Source: Gammaproteobacteria bacterium (GTDB lineage: Bacteria; Pseudomonadota; Gammaproteobacteria; Steroidobacterales; Steroidobacteraceae). From it: 59,962 nt of DNA. Below are positions 25,232 through 34,368 of the stretch, piece by piece. Numbering within the stretch: position 1 is the first letter of the stretch; each line of letters starts with the position of its first letter. The notes beneath the pieces are model-generated. The model was not told where the DNA came from. It searched no databases and was given only the letters and a program-made list of their open reading frames with translations. A program made the translations under genes and the position numbers. Location of the stretch: positions 1-59,962 of the forward strand of contig JAQGOG010000005.1 of the NCBI GenBank assembly GCA_028293765.1, written 5' to 3'.

Positions 25232-27928
25232 GTGATGGCCGAAACGCGGCCGGATCCGGACCAACTCCTCGCTCACGTCCAGGCTGAAGAAGCCCGCGCC
25301 AAGCGCGGGCGACTGCGCATTTTTTTTGGTGCCTCTGCAGGGGTCGGCAAGACCTACGCCATGCTGGAGGCCGCCCGCAACGTGCGTTCCGGCGGAACGG
25401 ACGTCGTCGTCGGTTATGTCGAGCCGCACGGACGGGCGGAGACGGAGAGGCTGCTCGAAGGGCTCGAGCGGTTACCCACTCTGCCGGTGCGCTACCGAGG
25501 CATCGTGCGGGAGGAATTCGATCTCGATGCCGCTCTTCTGCGACATCCGGCCATCCTGCTGGTCGACGAGCTCGCGCACTCGAACGTCATCGGGGGCGAG
25601 CCACCGTCGCGCCACCCTAAACGTTGGCAGGACATCCACGAACTGCTCGATGCTGGCATCAATGTCTGGACGACCGTCAATGTTCAGCATCTGGAAAGCC
25701 TGAACGATCTGGTCTATCAGATCACCGGTGTCCGGCAACGCGAGACGTTGCCGGACAAGGTGTTCGAGGAGGCCGACGACATCGAGCTCATAGACCTCCC
25801 GCCCGATGATCTGCTCGCGCGGCTGCGTGCCGGCAAGATCTACGTCGCGGATGAGGTGGCAACGGCCGTGGAGCGCTTCTTCCGCACACCCAACCTTATG
25901 GCGCTGCGCGAGCTGGCGCTCCGCAGGGTGGCGGATCGTGTCGAGGCCGCCGCTCAGGCGCTCCCCGCGGATCGCGCCCGGACCCGGCTGGCTGGCGATC
26001 GTGTGTTGGTGGCGGTCGGGCCAGATGAGCAGGCTGAGCAACTGGTCCGGACCGGCAAGCGCATCGCGGCCGCTCTCGACGCCGCATGGACCGTCGTATA
26101 TGTCGAGACACCGCAGCTCCTGCGGCTTTCCGATGCAGAACGAGACCGTCGTATCGATGTATTGAGGCTCGCGGAGTCGCTCGGTGCCGAGACGGTTACG
26201 TTGGATGGGCCTTCCGCGGCCGCTGTGCTGATCGAATATGCGCAGACCCGTAATGCCACGCGCGTAATCGTCGGCGCGCCCAAGGTACGTGGCTGGCGCA
26301 CTTGGCTACGCTCCTCGACGCCACTCCAGTTGATTCAACAGGCGCGCACTTTCGATGTGATTACGGTGGCCGCAACAGATCGCTTGCCTCCGGAGCACCG
26401 GCCCGGATCGCGCGTGCTTCCGGAACCGAACGCCCCGCCGATCCGGTGGGAGCGCTACGGCTGGGCGCTTGCCACGACCGCGCTGTGTACCGCGGTGGCA
26501 TTCGGCATGTACCCGAGGTTCGAGCTCTCGAATCTCGTCATGGTCTACCTTCTTGGTGTGACTGTAGCGGGCTTGCGATTCGGGCGCGCACCCGCGCTAT
26601 TGACCGCCGTGATGAATGTCGCCGCGTTCGACTTCTTTTTCGTACCGCCTCGTTTCACGCTCGCGATTTCCGACGTCCAATATCTGGTTACGTTTGGCGT
26701 CATGCTGACTATCGCGCTCGTCATCGCGAACCTGATGGCGAGCGTGCGGCAGCAGACGCGCGTGGCTGGCGCACGAGAACGGCGCACGGCGCTTCTGTAT
26801 GCGATGAGTCGAGAGCTGGTTGCAACGCGCGGCATCGAAAACCTGGCACGAGTGGCGGTGAGCCATGTGGCGGAAGTATTCCAGTGCCAGGCGGTCGTCC
26901 TGCTGCCGAACAGCGCCGGCAAACTGGCTTATCCGCGGGAGCCGCCTCTCGACAAATCGCTCCGAGGGGCGGACCTCGCGGTCGCGCAATGGGTCGCGGG
27001 TCACGGGCGCCAGGCCGGTCTCGGCACCGACACGCTGCCCGCCGCTCCCGCTCTGTATGTGCCGCTCGGCGATGGCGCGAAGCCGCTGGGCGTGCTGGCT
27101 GTGCTGCCAGCAAACCCGCGCCGCGTCCTGCTGCCGGAGCAGCGGCATCTGCTCGAAACCTTCGCGGGACAGATCGGCCTTGCTCTCGAGCGTGCGCAAC
27201 TTGCTGAAACGGCGGAAGCCGCCAGCCTCGACGCGGAGCGGGAGAGCCTCCGCAATACACTGCTGGCTTCCATTTCCCACGACCTGCGCACGCCGCTTTC
27301 GGTTATCGCTGGAGCGGGCAGCGCGCTCGCCCAGCATGGCACGACGCTTGATGAAACGACACGCGTGGCCCTGGCGCGCTCCATAGAGACGAAGGCGCGG
27401 GAGATGTCAGATCTGGTGTCAAACGTCCTGGATCTCATGCGCTTCGAGTCGGGGCACATCGTGCTGCGACGGGATTGGCAGACCCTCGACGATCTCGTGG
27501 GCGCCGCTCTCGACAACCTGGAGACCAAACTGGCGGGGCACCCCGTAGAGGTGCGGATCCCGGCGGACCTTCCGCCGGTCCACGTAGATGCGACCCTCTT
27601 CGTACAGGTCTTTTCCAACCTCTTCGACAACATCGCCAAATACACACCTCCCGGTGCCCGTGTTTCCATATCCGCCATGATAGATGGCGGCTTCATACGT
27701 GTGCTCGTGGAAGATGAGGGTCCGGGTCTGCCGGTTGGGAATCCGGACCGGTTGTTCGACAAGTTTCAGCGAGGTAACGGCGAGGGAGCCGTCGTGGGAG
27801 TTGGCCTTGGTCTGGCCATCTGTCAGGCTATCGTCCGAGCCCATGGCGGCACTATCGAGGCGCATCGTCGCCAAGGCGGGGGCGCGCGGTTCGAACTGAC
27901 GCTGCCGGCTGAGGAGCCCGCACCGTGA
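25232..27928 (+). CDS. kdpD: Osmosensitive K+ sensor kinase KdpD
   Basis: The full-length 898-residue sensor begins with the KdpD domain (Walker A GASAGVGKTYAML near 30-43, then the conserved DELAHSN). A USP-like domain (about 250-370), four closely spaced membrane helices (about 400-500) and a GAF-like region follow. The kinase core has the H-box SISHDLRTPLSVI (His683) and an ATPase domain ending DEGPGLP, GVGLGLAIC. It senses low K+ and phosphorylates KdpE. GTG 25232 and ATG 25235 are both possible starts. It sits 12 bases after kdpC. Confidence 0.96.
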   Translation: MMAETRPDPDQLLAHVQAEEARAKRGRLRIFFGASAGVGKTYAMLEAARNVRSGGTDVVVGYVEPHGRAETERLLEGLERLPTLPVRYRGIVREEFDLDAALLRHPAILLVDELAHSNVIGGEPPSRHPKRWQDIHELLDAGINVWTTVNVQHLESLNDLVYQITGVRQRETLPDKVFEEADDIELIDLPPDDLLARLRAGKIYVADEVATAVERFFRTPNLMALRELALRRVADRVEAAAQALPADRARTRLAGDRVLVAVGPDEQAEQLVRTGKRIAAALDAAWTVVYVETPQLLRLSDAERDRRIDVLRLAESLGAETVTLDGPSAAAVLIEYAQTRNATRVIVGAPKVRGWRTWLRSSTPLQLIQQARTFDVITVAATDRLPPEHRPGSRVLPEPNAPPIRWERYGWALATTALCTAVAFGMYPRFELSNLVMVYLLGVTVAGLRFGRAPALLTAVMNVAAFDFFFVPPRFTLAISDVQYLVTFGVMLTIALVIANLMASVRQQTRVAGARERRTALLYAMSRELVATRGIENLARVAVSHVAEVFQCQAVVLLPNSAGKLAYPREPPLDKSLRGADLAVAQWVAGHGRQAGLGTDTLPAAPALYVPLGDGAKPLGVLAVLPANPRRVLLPEQRHLLETFAGQIGLALERAQLAETAEAASLDAERESLRNTLLASISHDLRTPLSVIAGAGSALAQHGTTLDETTRVALARSIETKAREMSDLVSNVLDLMRFESGHIVLRRDWQTLDDLVGAALDNLETKLAGHPVEVRIPADLPPVHVDATLFVQVFSNLFDNIAKYTPPGARVSISAMIDGGFIRVLVEDEGPGLPVGNPDRLFDKFQRGNGEGAVVGVGLGLAICQAIVRAHGGTIEAHRRQGGGARFELTLPAEEPAP

Positions 27929-28686
27929 CCCAGGCGATGCACCAGATTCTCGTCATCGAGGATGAGCCCGCGATCCGTAACGTGCTGCGCGTGTTGTTGG
28001 AAGCGGAAGGCTACCGCTTCATCGAGGCGGACACCGCGATGCGCGCCGAGATCGAGGCGCGCAGTCACAAGCCCGACCTGCTTCTCGTCGATCTGGGACT
28101 TCCGGATGGCGACGGGCTGAAGGTCATCCGCAGAGTCCGCTCATGGTCGCCGGTTCCGGTCATCGTGTTGTCGGCACGGACGATGGAAGAGCAGAAGATA
28201 GCGGCTCTCGATGCAGGAGCGGACGATTACATCACGAAGCCATTCAGCGCACCGGAGCTCCTGGCCAGGGTGCGCGCGGCGCTACGGCGAAACGTGCGCG
28301 GCGCGGAGCAGACGTCCGTGCTTCAATTCAGTCAGATAAGCGTGAATCTGGCGCGGCGCGAGACCCAAGGACCGGCCGGTGAGATTCACCTCACGCCCCT
28401 CGAATATCGCGTACTCGAATGTCTCGCCCGCCACCTGGGCTCAATCGTGATCCAGAATCAGCTGGTCCGCGAAGTATGGGGTCCGGAAAGGTTAGGTGAC
28501 ACCCGCAGCCTCCGGGTATCCGTAAAAAACCTACGCTACAAACTCGAACCCGACCCCCGCAAACCCCGCTACCTGGTCACGGAAGCGGGTTTGGGGTATC
28601 GCCTGCGTGCCGATGAAGGCACCCAGGAGGATCAAAGTACGGTCGCTGATACGACTGGCGCAGCCCGGAACCGGCCCGCTACCTAG
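27925..28686 (+). CDS. kdpE: Response regulator KdpE
   Basis: The 253-residue OmpR-type regulator opens with a receiver domain (IEDEPAIRNVLRVLL, phosphoacceptor in LLVDLGLPDGDG, VIVLSART, ITKPFSAPELLARVRAALRR). A winged-helix effector follows (HLTPLEYRVLECLARHLGSIV, then TRSLRVSVKNLRYKLE). The GTG start overlaps the kdpD stop (GTGA). About 25 polar residues extend past the usual KdpE end. It activates kdpFABC transcription under K+ limitation. Confidence 0.95.
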   Translation: MTQAMHQILVIEDEPAIRNVLRVLLEAEGYRFIEADTAMRAEIEARSHKPDLLLVDLGLPDGDGLKVIRRVRSWSPVPVIVLSARTMEEQKIAALDAGADDYITKPFSAPELLARVRAALRRNVRGAEQTSVLQFSQISVNLARRETQGPAGEIHLTPLEYRVLECLARHLGSIVIQNQLVREVWGPERLGDTRSLRVSVKNLRYKLEPDPRKPRYLVTEAGLGYRLRADEGTQEDQSTVADTTGAARNRPAT

Positions 28687-28767
28687 CGAGCAAAAACCAC
28701 GCTTTTTGCTCGCGGGCCTAAATCGTTCCTAGGCGCGCTCGCTGAAAGCGCCACCGGCGCTTTCAGC
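28686..28767. terminator. Two perfect hairpins between convergent genes (dispersed element, copy 3)
   Basis: An 11-bp perfect stem, GCGAGCAAAAA at 28686-28696 with its complement at 28703-28713 (loop CCACGC), includes an internal T5 on the plus strand. A 12-bp perfect stem, GCTGAAAGCGCC at 28741-28752 with its complement at 28756-28767, has a 3-base loop. They lie in the 84-bp gap between the convergent kdpE and cheX ends and probably terminate both. Both stems have relatives at 3377-3483. Confidence 0.65.
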
Positions 28768-28770
28768 GAA

Positions 28771-29217
28771 TTAGGTCAACGACACTATTAGCTTAGCCGA
28801 ATGGCTGCGCCAGTTAATCGGGATCACAAAAGACCTTGCACCGGGCTTTTGCGGGATCTCGGGCCGCTCGCCGGCGAGCACGCTCGGTACGGAAATGACA
28901 AAATCCCGCCCGAAGTCGCGGCGCGCATTGCCAGAGATGGTATTGGCGACTTCGCCGACGAGATCGCGCATGGTCTCGTGGCTGAAGTCGTTTTCCTGCA
29001 TCTTCATGAGCAGCACGGTGAGCATCGCCTTGGGCGCCGTGAAGTAGACGAAACCCTCGCGCTTGCCCGAGATGTTGATGACGCCCGTGTAGTCGTGCAC
29101 GGACGGGGAGCCTTCGGTGAGGTACGGCGATCCGATCGAAGCGGGCTGTTGCGCGGCCACCTCGAAGTAGTTCGTCGTTCCCTCGACGAAGGTTTTGAGT
29201 TCCTGTTCCTGCAACAT
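28771..29217 (-). CDS. cheX: CheX-like CheY phosphatase
   Basis: The 148-residue protein has the CheX/FliY-type phosphatase layout. A conserved helix, MRDLVGEVANTISGNARRDFG, carries the catalytic Glu and Asn pattern (ExxN). Flanking strands are INISGKREGFVYF and the C-terminal PINWRSHSAKLIVSLT. CheX proteins dephosphorylate CheY. The gene is 25 bases downstream of a cheY-like gene and a CheA-like kinase, so it likely resets that regulator. Confidence 0.88.
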   Translation of the reverse strand: MLQEQELKTFVEGTTNYFEVAAQQPASIGSPYLTEGSPSVHDYTGVINISGKREGFVYFTAPKAMLTVLLMKMQENDFSHETMRDLVGEVANTISGNARRDFGRDFVISVPSVLAGERPEIPQKPGARSFVIPINWRSHSAKLIVSLT

Positions 29218-29242
29218 TGTTCTGATCTCTCTTATGGATCTC

Positions 29243-29647
29243 TTACCGCATGAGATCCGCGATGGCTTCGTTCAGCTGCCGATCAGTGAACGGCTTGTTG
29301 AGAAAGCCGTTCGCCCCTTTTTCCATGGCTTCGACGGCCGTCGCCTTGTCCGCGAGCGCCGAGATCACCAGAATCCGCACCGCCGGCTTCATGACAACGA
29401 GTTTCGAAATGCACTCGATGCCGTCCATTTGCGGCATGGTGAGATCCATGGTAACCACATCCGGGTCCATCTTCTTGAACATCTCGATCGCCTCGAGGCC
29501 GTTGCTGGCCGTACCGACCAGCTCCAGCTCGTCGAGTTGGTTCGAGCGCTCGATGCGGCGCCGCATGATGTTCGAATCGTCCACGATCATCAGCTTGAAC
29601 GACTTCTTTCCGCTGTCCTTCATTACTTTTCCACTCGCTGCGTTCAT
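29243..29647 (-). CDS. Single-domain CheY-like response regulator
   Basis: The 134-residue stand-alone receiver has the acidic pair Asp23-Asp24, phosphoacceptor Asp68 (VTMDLTMPQMDG), Ser96 at the Thr position (VISALAD) and Lys118 (LNKPF). All are needed for phosphorylation. No output domain is present. The ATG at 29647 lies behind GGGAGTCTCTTGC; a later ATG at 29623 has a weaker site. It lies between cheX and the CheA-like kinase and should be their shared partner. It is not near flagellar genes in this window. Confidence 0.9.
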   Translation of the reverse strand: MNAASGKVMKDSGKKSFKLMIVDDSNIMRRRIERSNQLDELELVGTASNGLEAIEMFKKMDPDVVTMDLTMPQMDGIECISKLVVMKPAVRILVISALADKATAVEAMEKGANGFLNKPFTDRQLNEAIADLMR

Positions 29648-29662
29648 GCAAGAGACTCCCGC

Positions 29663-31828
29663 TCAGGCGACCGCCGTGCTGCTGGCCGCTTCCGCGGCCG
29701 GCAGGACGATCTTGAACCGGGTGAATTTACCCGGATTCGTGCTCACCCCGATCTTGCCCCCGAGCGCGTACACACTTCGTGCGACTACGTCCATTCCGAC
29801 GCCGCGGCCGGCATCCATGGAGACCTCCTCCTGAGTGGAGAACCCCGGGCGGAAGATCAAAGCCATGGCCGCGCGCGTATCCATACCCGCGGCTTCTTCT
29901 TGGGTAATGATCTGCTTACGGACAGCCGCAGCCTTGAGCGCATCCGGCGAAATGCCGGCGCCATCGTCCTCGAAGACCAGTTCGTAGCCATCACCGGACT
30001 TACGGAAGTCCACGCGGACCACGCCGACGTCGTCCTTGGTGTGCGCTTTGCGAGTTTCGCGCGCCTCGATGCCGTGAACGGCCGAGTTCCGCAGCATCTG
30101 GATCACGCAGTCCTTCACCGTGGCGACATACGAGCTGGGAACGTCGGCGAACCCATTTATGGTCAGCCTGAACCGCTTGTGGTGATCGTGCGCCAGGCGC
30201 TCCGCCATGGAATGCAGGGTCGGCGAGAGGTCATCGCCGGACTTGCCCAGCTGTGCCCGTTGTTCGTTCGCCGCGGCCTGCTTCGCGGCGCGTGCCGGGG
30301 CAACGGTTGCGGCGGCGGTAACGGCGGCGGCGGCGGGGGCCGTGTCCTTGAGCGCTGTAAGGCGCGAGGCCATTTCCCGGACGCCACGCAAGTGCGCCAT
30401 CAGGTCATCGAGCTTCAGCACCATCGGCAGGAAGTCGTTGCCGGAAAGCTCGGCCTTCTTCTTCAGGTCGCTGACCATGTCCTCGAGGGAGTGCACGCGG
30501 TGAGCGATGCTCATCAGGTTCAGCGCCGAGGCCTCGCCCTTGATCGAATGCAGCTCACGGAACAGCCCGTTGAGCTTCTTGCGGAATTCCGAGTCGGCGC
30601 GCGCCGGCTCTTTCAGGATCGCGTTGATGAGCTGCAGGCCGGTCTCGGTGGTGTCGAGGAACGAATTCAGCTGCAGCGGATCGACGTGCATCATGCCCAG
30701 CATCATGTCGAGCTGCGCGTTCGCGCTTTCCTGCGACTCCTGGAGCTCCTTGGCGAGCAGCACGCTGGAGGTGATGTCACCCACGGCGCACAACACGTGC
30801 TTGATGCCTTTCGGGCCCATGACGCGGTGGAAGTCGAACTGCAGGTAGCGGGTCTCCTTGCCGCCGTGCCCGTTGTCCATCGTGATCTCGAGCTGGCCCA
30901 GGGGGTTGATGCTCTTCATCAGGTTCTCGTGGGCGCGTTCACCCCACAGGAGCTTGATGTATTTCATCGCTGTGCTGAGAGTGTTGGGCGGTACGAGGTC
31001 CTTGAGGAGATCCTCGAAGCCGAGTCCCGCGAAGTCCTGGCGGCTGAACATGCGCGTCAGCGCCTCAGACCATACGGTGCCGATGTTGTAGTCGGCGTCG
31101 AGAAGGAAGAAGCCCTCGCGCACGGTCTTCAGAATGTCGCGAGTCTGTTCCTGTGCTTCCTTCGCAGCGCGTTCGTGGCGTGCGCGAGTGACTTGGAAGT
31201 ACGCCGCGGCGCCGGCGAGGACCAGCGCCGCGAGCACACCGGAGAGTAGGAGAGTACGTAGGCGCGCGGCACCGTCGGAAGATGACTGCTGCAACGTTGT
31301 CGCGACTGTCGCGAGCTGCTGCTGCAAGCGACGGGCGTTCTCCGTCGCAAAAAGCTGTGCGCGTTTCACGTCCGCATAGTGCACGCGCCCTTCCTTCGAA
31401 AAGGCGCTTCCGGCGTCATCCGAATCGACATAAGCCTGTCCCGTGAAGTTCACAACGGGCTGAACGACAGGACTGTACTGATGCCACAGCAGCAGTGCCT
31501 GATCGAGCTCGGCCGATTGCAGGTACCCGCCGGACCCGAGCTGCTCGAGCTCCTCGTCGAACCGTTTGACCGTGACCTTGAGATCGGCGAGCGCCTGACC
31601 TGCGTAGGCTCGGGCCTCGAGGCGATCCCGCAGCGAGTTGAGCTGCTGCGAGATCGCATCCGGATAAGTCTGCAACATGCTCGCCGTCTGCAACCCTGTG
31701 ACGCTCGCCCGCATCTGCGTAGCGAGACGAAAACCAAGTATGAGCACGGCGCCCATCACGAGTGTCAGCATCGCGCCGATGCCTACCGTGACGAGCTGGC
31801 GATTGCGATCTGCGCCTGCGACATTCAT
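29663..31828 (-). CDS. Membrane-anchored CheA-like histidine kinase (HPt plus ATPase, no CheW domain)
   Basis: The 721-residue protein has an N-terminal membrane helix (about 14-35), a helical periplasmic sensor region and a second helix near 190-213. A coiled-coil junction, a PAS-like domain (about 235-350, beginning FFLLDADYNIGTVWSE) and an HPt domain follow, with phosphoacceptor His427 in LHSIKGEASALN. The CheA-type ATPase core holds RNSAVHGIEARETR, EDDGAGI and AGRGVGMDVVARSVYALGG. It stops right after the ATPase domain, so the CheW-like P5 domain of real CheA is missing. It can therefore sense directly rather than couple to a chemoreceptor. It lies 15 bases upstream of the CheY gene. Confidence 0.88.
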   Translation of the reverse strand: MNVAGADRNRQLVTVGIGAMLTLVMGAVLILGFRLATQMRASVTGLQTASMLQTYPDAISQQLNSLRDRLEARAYAGQALADLKVTVKRFDEELEQLGSGGYLQSAELDQALLLWHQYSPVVQPVVNFTGQAYVDSDDAGSAFSKEGRVHYADVKRAQLFATENARRLQQQLATVATTLQQSSSDGAARLRTLLLSGVLAALVLAGAAAYFQVTRARHERAAKEAQEQTRDILKTVREGFFLLDADYNIGTVWSEALTRMFSRQDFAGLGFEDLLKDLVPPNTLSTAMKYIKLLWGERAHENLMKSINPLGQLEITMDNGHGGKETRYLQFDFHRVMGPKGIKHVLCAVGDITSSVLLAKELQESQESANAQLDMMLGMMHVDPLQLNSFLDTTETGLQLINAILKEPARADSEFRKKLNGLFRELHSIKGEASALNLMSIAHRVHSLEDMVSDLKKKAELSGNDFLPMVLKLDDLMAHLRGVREMASRLTALKDTAPAAAAVTAAATVAPARAAKQAAANEQRAQLGKSGDDLSPTLHSMAERLAHDHHKRFRLTINGFADVPSSYVATVKDCVIQMLRNSAVHGIEARETRKAHTKDDVGVVRVDFRKSGDGYELVFEDDGAGISPDALKAAAVRKQIITQEEAAGMDTRAAMALIFRPGFSTQEEVSMDAGRGVGMDVVARSVYALGGKIGVSTNPGKFTRFKIVLPAAEAASSTAVA

Positions 31829-31845
31829 CGAAGAGTTCTCCTGTC

Positions 31846-33999
31846 CTACTTGGGCAGCTCGAATCGGATGGACGTGCGTACGGGAACCTCTACAGGCGCA
31901 CCGTTCGCGACGACCGGTTCGTAGTGCCAGCGCTTCACCGCCGAGATGGCCGCTTTGTCGAAGACACCGGGCGGCGTGGCCTCGATCACGCGAACGTCAC
32001 GAGGATCGCCGTTCGTATCCACTATGTACTCGACGGTGACACTCCCGTTGATGCGCTGTGACAGCGCCTTGGCGGGGAATTCAGGTGGAACATAGCGTTG
32101 GCGCTTCAGGTTCGCTGCGAGCGCCGCAGGGCTCATACCGGCTGCGGCCGCGGCGGCGCGGCTTGGCCCTTGCGCGGCTGGCTTCACTGCTACCTGCATC
32201 TGCTGGAGCGCGGCGATGTCCTTCGCATCCGCGCCCCACCGCTTGGCTTGCGTGAGATCGGGCTCGACCAGAGCCGCTTTACCCGCCAGAGCGGACGCCT
32301 TGGCGCGGTCGAGGAGCTTGGAGGCCAGCTCACGGCTCGCCTGCGCGAGTGCCGCGTTGGTGGGGTCGCTCGTCTGAAGTTGGGTCAGATAATAGGCAGC
32401 ACTGTCCTGCGCCGGATCTGTTAGCCGCCCATCATGAATGTGTTCGCGTGCGACCTGCACTAGGCGATCGGCTTCAGCCTGTGCGGCTTTCTGGCGGACC
32501 GACGCCAAGTCGTGCTGGAAGGCTGCGATCTCGTTCGCGCTGGTGCCGCCGGCGCGAGCTTCGGCAATCCAACGGTCCGCATCGGCACTATTTTTGGCGT
32601 TAGCGGCTTCGCGAGCCTTACGCAGATAAGCGGCGTTCAACTCGCGCACAGCCCGTTGCGTCGTGACGTTGGACGGTGCGACCTCGTGCAACTGCTGAAC
32701 GTAGATCTTGGCGTCGTCGTCCGATGGGTCGGTCAACTTACCGTCACGAATGCGATCGGAGACGAGGTTTGCGAGTCGCTGTACCTTAGCGTCCTCCTGG
32801 CGGCGCGAGATCTCGGTACGCCACTTTGCTAACTGGTCTGCCGGAATTGCGGAGGCCTGCTGCGCTTGGCGTACGAGCGCGGTGGCGCGGTCGATGTTCC
32901 CCTCTGCGAAAGCCTTCGAAACCTGCGCGGTCGTCAGCTTCAGCTCGAGCGCGCCAATCCGGGCGTCGGTTGGGCTCGCTACCTTGAGGTTGGCGAGAGC
33001 CAGCGAGGCTTCGTCGTACTTGGCGCCATTCATTGCTTCGTCGAAGCGTGACGCGACCACGCCTGCCACGCGCTGTAGTCCGTCCCTGGCTTCCCCGCTG
33101 GTCGCATCGGCTGCGGCGGCGGATCGGTAATATAAGAGTGCGTTGTCGCCGACCGGCTCGGTGTAGCGCCGTTCGCGCATGGCGAGTCGGGCCTTCTCCA
33201 GGAGCTCATCCACCTTACCGTTCACGATTGCCGTGTCGACGGCGGGTTTTGGCTCGAGCGATGCATCCGGCGTCGCCGAGGTGTCCGCAGCCGCAGGGGC
33301 CGGTACAGCCACCTTCGGAGCCGCGGCGACGGGAGCCGCGGGCGCGCTCTTGTCCTTACTCAGGAACCAGAAACCGCCTGCCGCGAGTGCGACGACGGCA
33401 AGGCCGGCACCCGCCCAGACGACCGTTTTCCCCTTCGCGCCCTCGGATGGCTGCGTGGAGTCGCCGTCGGTCCGGGCCTGAAAGGCCTCTACCGTCATGC
33501 CGGCGCCGCCGGGGTTGGGGCGCGCCGTCGCTTTCTTGGCGAGCGCTTCCGCCATCGCGCCCTCGAACACCGCCCCGGTCTTGCGCTTGTCGACCGGAAT
33601 CGGCAGCACGGCGAATACGTTCGAGCCTTTGACCGCGGCGCCGATCTGTTTCTCCGCTTCCGCGCTGGCAAACACCAGCACCACGGCGTGCGGCGCCTGG
33701 GAATGAGCGAGCTCGACATCCCCGCGGACGTCCGCGACGTCCCGGGTGTCGATGACCAACACCTGGCCCCGTTTGGTGCTCGTCAGGTACTCGAGAGCAC
33801 CCGCGATCGAATCGACGGGGCGCACCGAGGCCTGCCCGCCGAGGGCTTCGCCCATTTCGAGCAGGAAGTCGTCCCGAATGGTGATGGCGGTGAGGTCCAC
33901 CGCCGGCCTGTTGGTGGACGCGGGCGAGTTGCCGGTGGAACCCATTGCCGCGGCGCCTGTCTCATGAGCCCGAGAGGCATTTGATGCTGGACTTGCCAC
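31846..33999 (-). CDS. Receiver-like/TM/TonB C-terminal fusion protein
   Basis: The 717-residue protein (GTG start) has three parts. Residues about 35-165 resemble a degenerate receiver (VLVIDTRD, VVLVFASA, FAVLPIPVDKRKTG), in which the usual LysPro is replaced by IlePro. A membrane helix lies near 192-212 (VVWAGAGLAVVALAAGGFWFL). A long Ala-rich helical periplasmic part contains two repeats of RIRDGKLTDPSDDDAKIYVQQL type. The end (about 635-717) is a TonB C-terminal domain: YVPPEFPAKALSQRINGSV, VRVIEATPPGVFDKAAISAV, KRWHYEP. It is the first gene of the kinase-CheY-CheX set. Confidence 0.82.
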   Translation of the reverse strand: MASPASNASRAHETGAAAMGSTGNSPASTNRPAVDLTAITIRDDFLLEMGEALGGQASVRPVDSIAGALEYLTSTKRGQVLVIDTRDVADVRGDVELAHSQAPHAVVLVFASAEAEKQIGAAVKGSNVFAVLPIPVDKRKTGAVFEGAMAEALAKKATARPNPGGAGMTVEAFQARTDGDSTQPSEGAKGKTVVWAGAGLAVVALAAGGFWFLSKDKSAPAAPVAAAPKVAVPAPAAADTSATPDASLEPKPAVDTAIVNGKVDELLEKARLAMRERRYTEPVGDNALLYYRSAAAADATSGEARDGLQRVAGVVASRFDEAMNGAKYDEASLALANLKVASPTDARIGALELKLTTAQVSKAFAEGNIDRATALVRQAQQASAIPADQLAKWRTEISRRQEDAKVQRLANLVSDRIRDGKLTDPSDDDAKIYVQQLHEVAPSNVTTQRAVRELNAAYLRKAREAANAKNSADADRWIAEARAGGTSANEIAAFQHDLASVRQKAAQAEADRLVQVAREHIHDGRLTDPAQDSAAYYLTQLQTSDPTNAALAQASRELASKLLDRAKASALAGKAALVEPDLTQAKRWGADAKDIAALQQMQVAVKPAAQGPSRAAAAAAGMSPAALAANLKRQRYVPPEFPAKALSQRINGSVTVEYIVDTNGDPRDVRVIEATPPGVFDKAAISAVKRWHYEPVVANGAPVEVPVRTSIRFELPK

Positions 34000-34368
34000 T
34001 TAACCTGTCTCCATCCTTAAAGGGCGGCCCGGAATCGAGCGGACGTGCGCGGGTGGCGACAATCGGGGCCGATCCCGCCTGAAACGCACGAAAATGACTG
34101 AGACTGCAGCATATGCGGCCGCTGTTGTACCGCAGTGCCACAGTTCACAATAATGAGAGGCTGGCGTCGGCTCACGGCGACGCGGGGACGAAAGTCCGCC
34201 GCAGCGCTCGCTTTCATTTCGGCGCGGCGGGCGGGCTGCGCCCACCAGTCGGACAGGTGACCCTCCCCGCGGGCGGCGCTGCCGGAGGCGAGACTGTACA
34301 CAATCCCACCTCGGCGGACCGTGCGCGCCGCCAATGAGTTATCTTAGATTCGAGGGGATTGTTTTGTC
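34000..34368. other. 369-bp divergent promoter gap
   Basis: No gene is seen. It lies between the start of the TonB-fusion gene (minus) and asmA (plus) and must hold both promoters. GGACGAAAGTCC near 34187 is a short stem capped by a GAAA tetraloop. It resembles one conserved box of RNase P RNA, but the other boxes are absent. Clear -35/-10 pairs were not found. Confidence 0.5.

Noticed and set aside
29195-31249. 684-codon open frame on the plus strand
   Set aside because: It lies antisense to the CheA-like kinase and CheY, is His/Arg-rich as expected for the shadow of GC-rich coding sequence, and has no recognisable domains.
34187-34210. Possible RNase P RNA because of GACGAAAGTCCG
   Set aside because: Only this one box is similar. 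The other conserved RNase P boxes and the expected length are not found in the gap.
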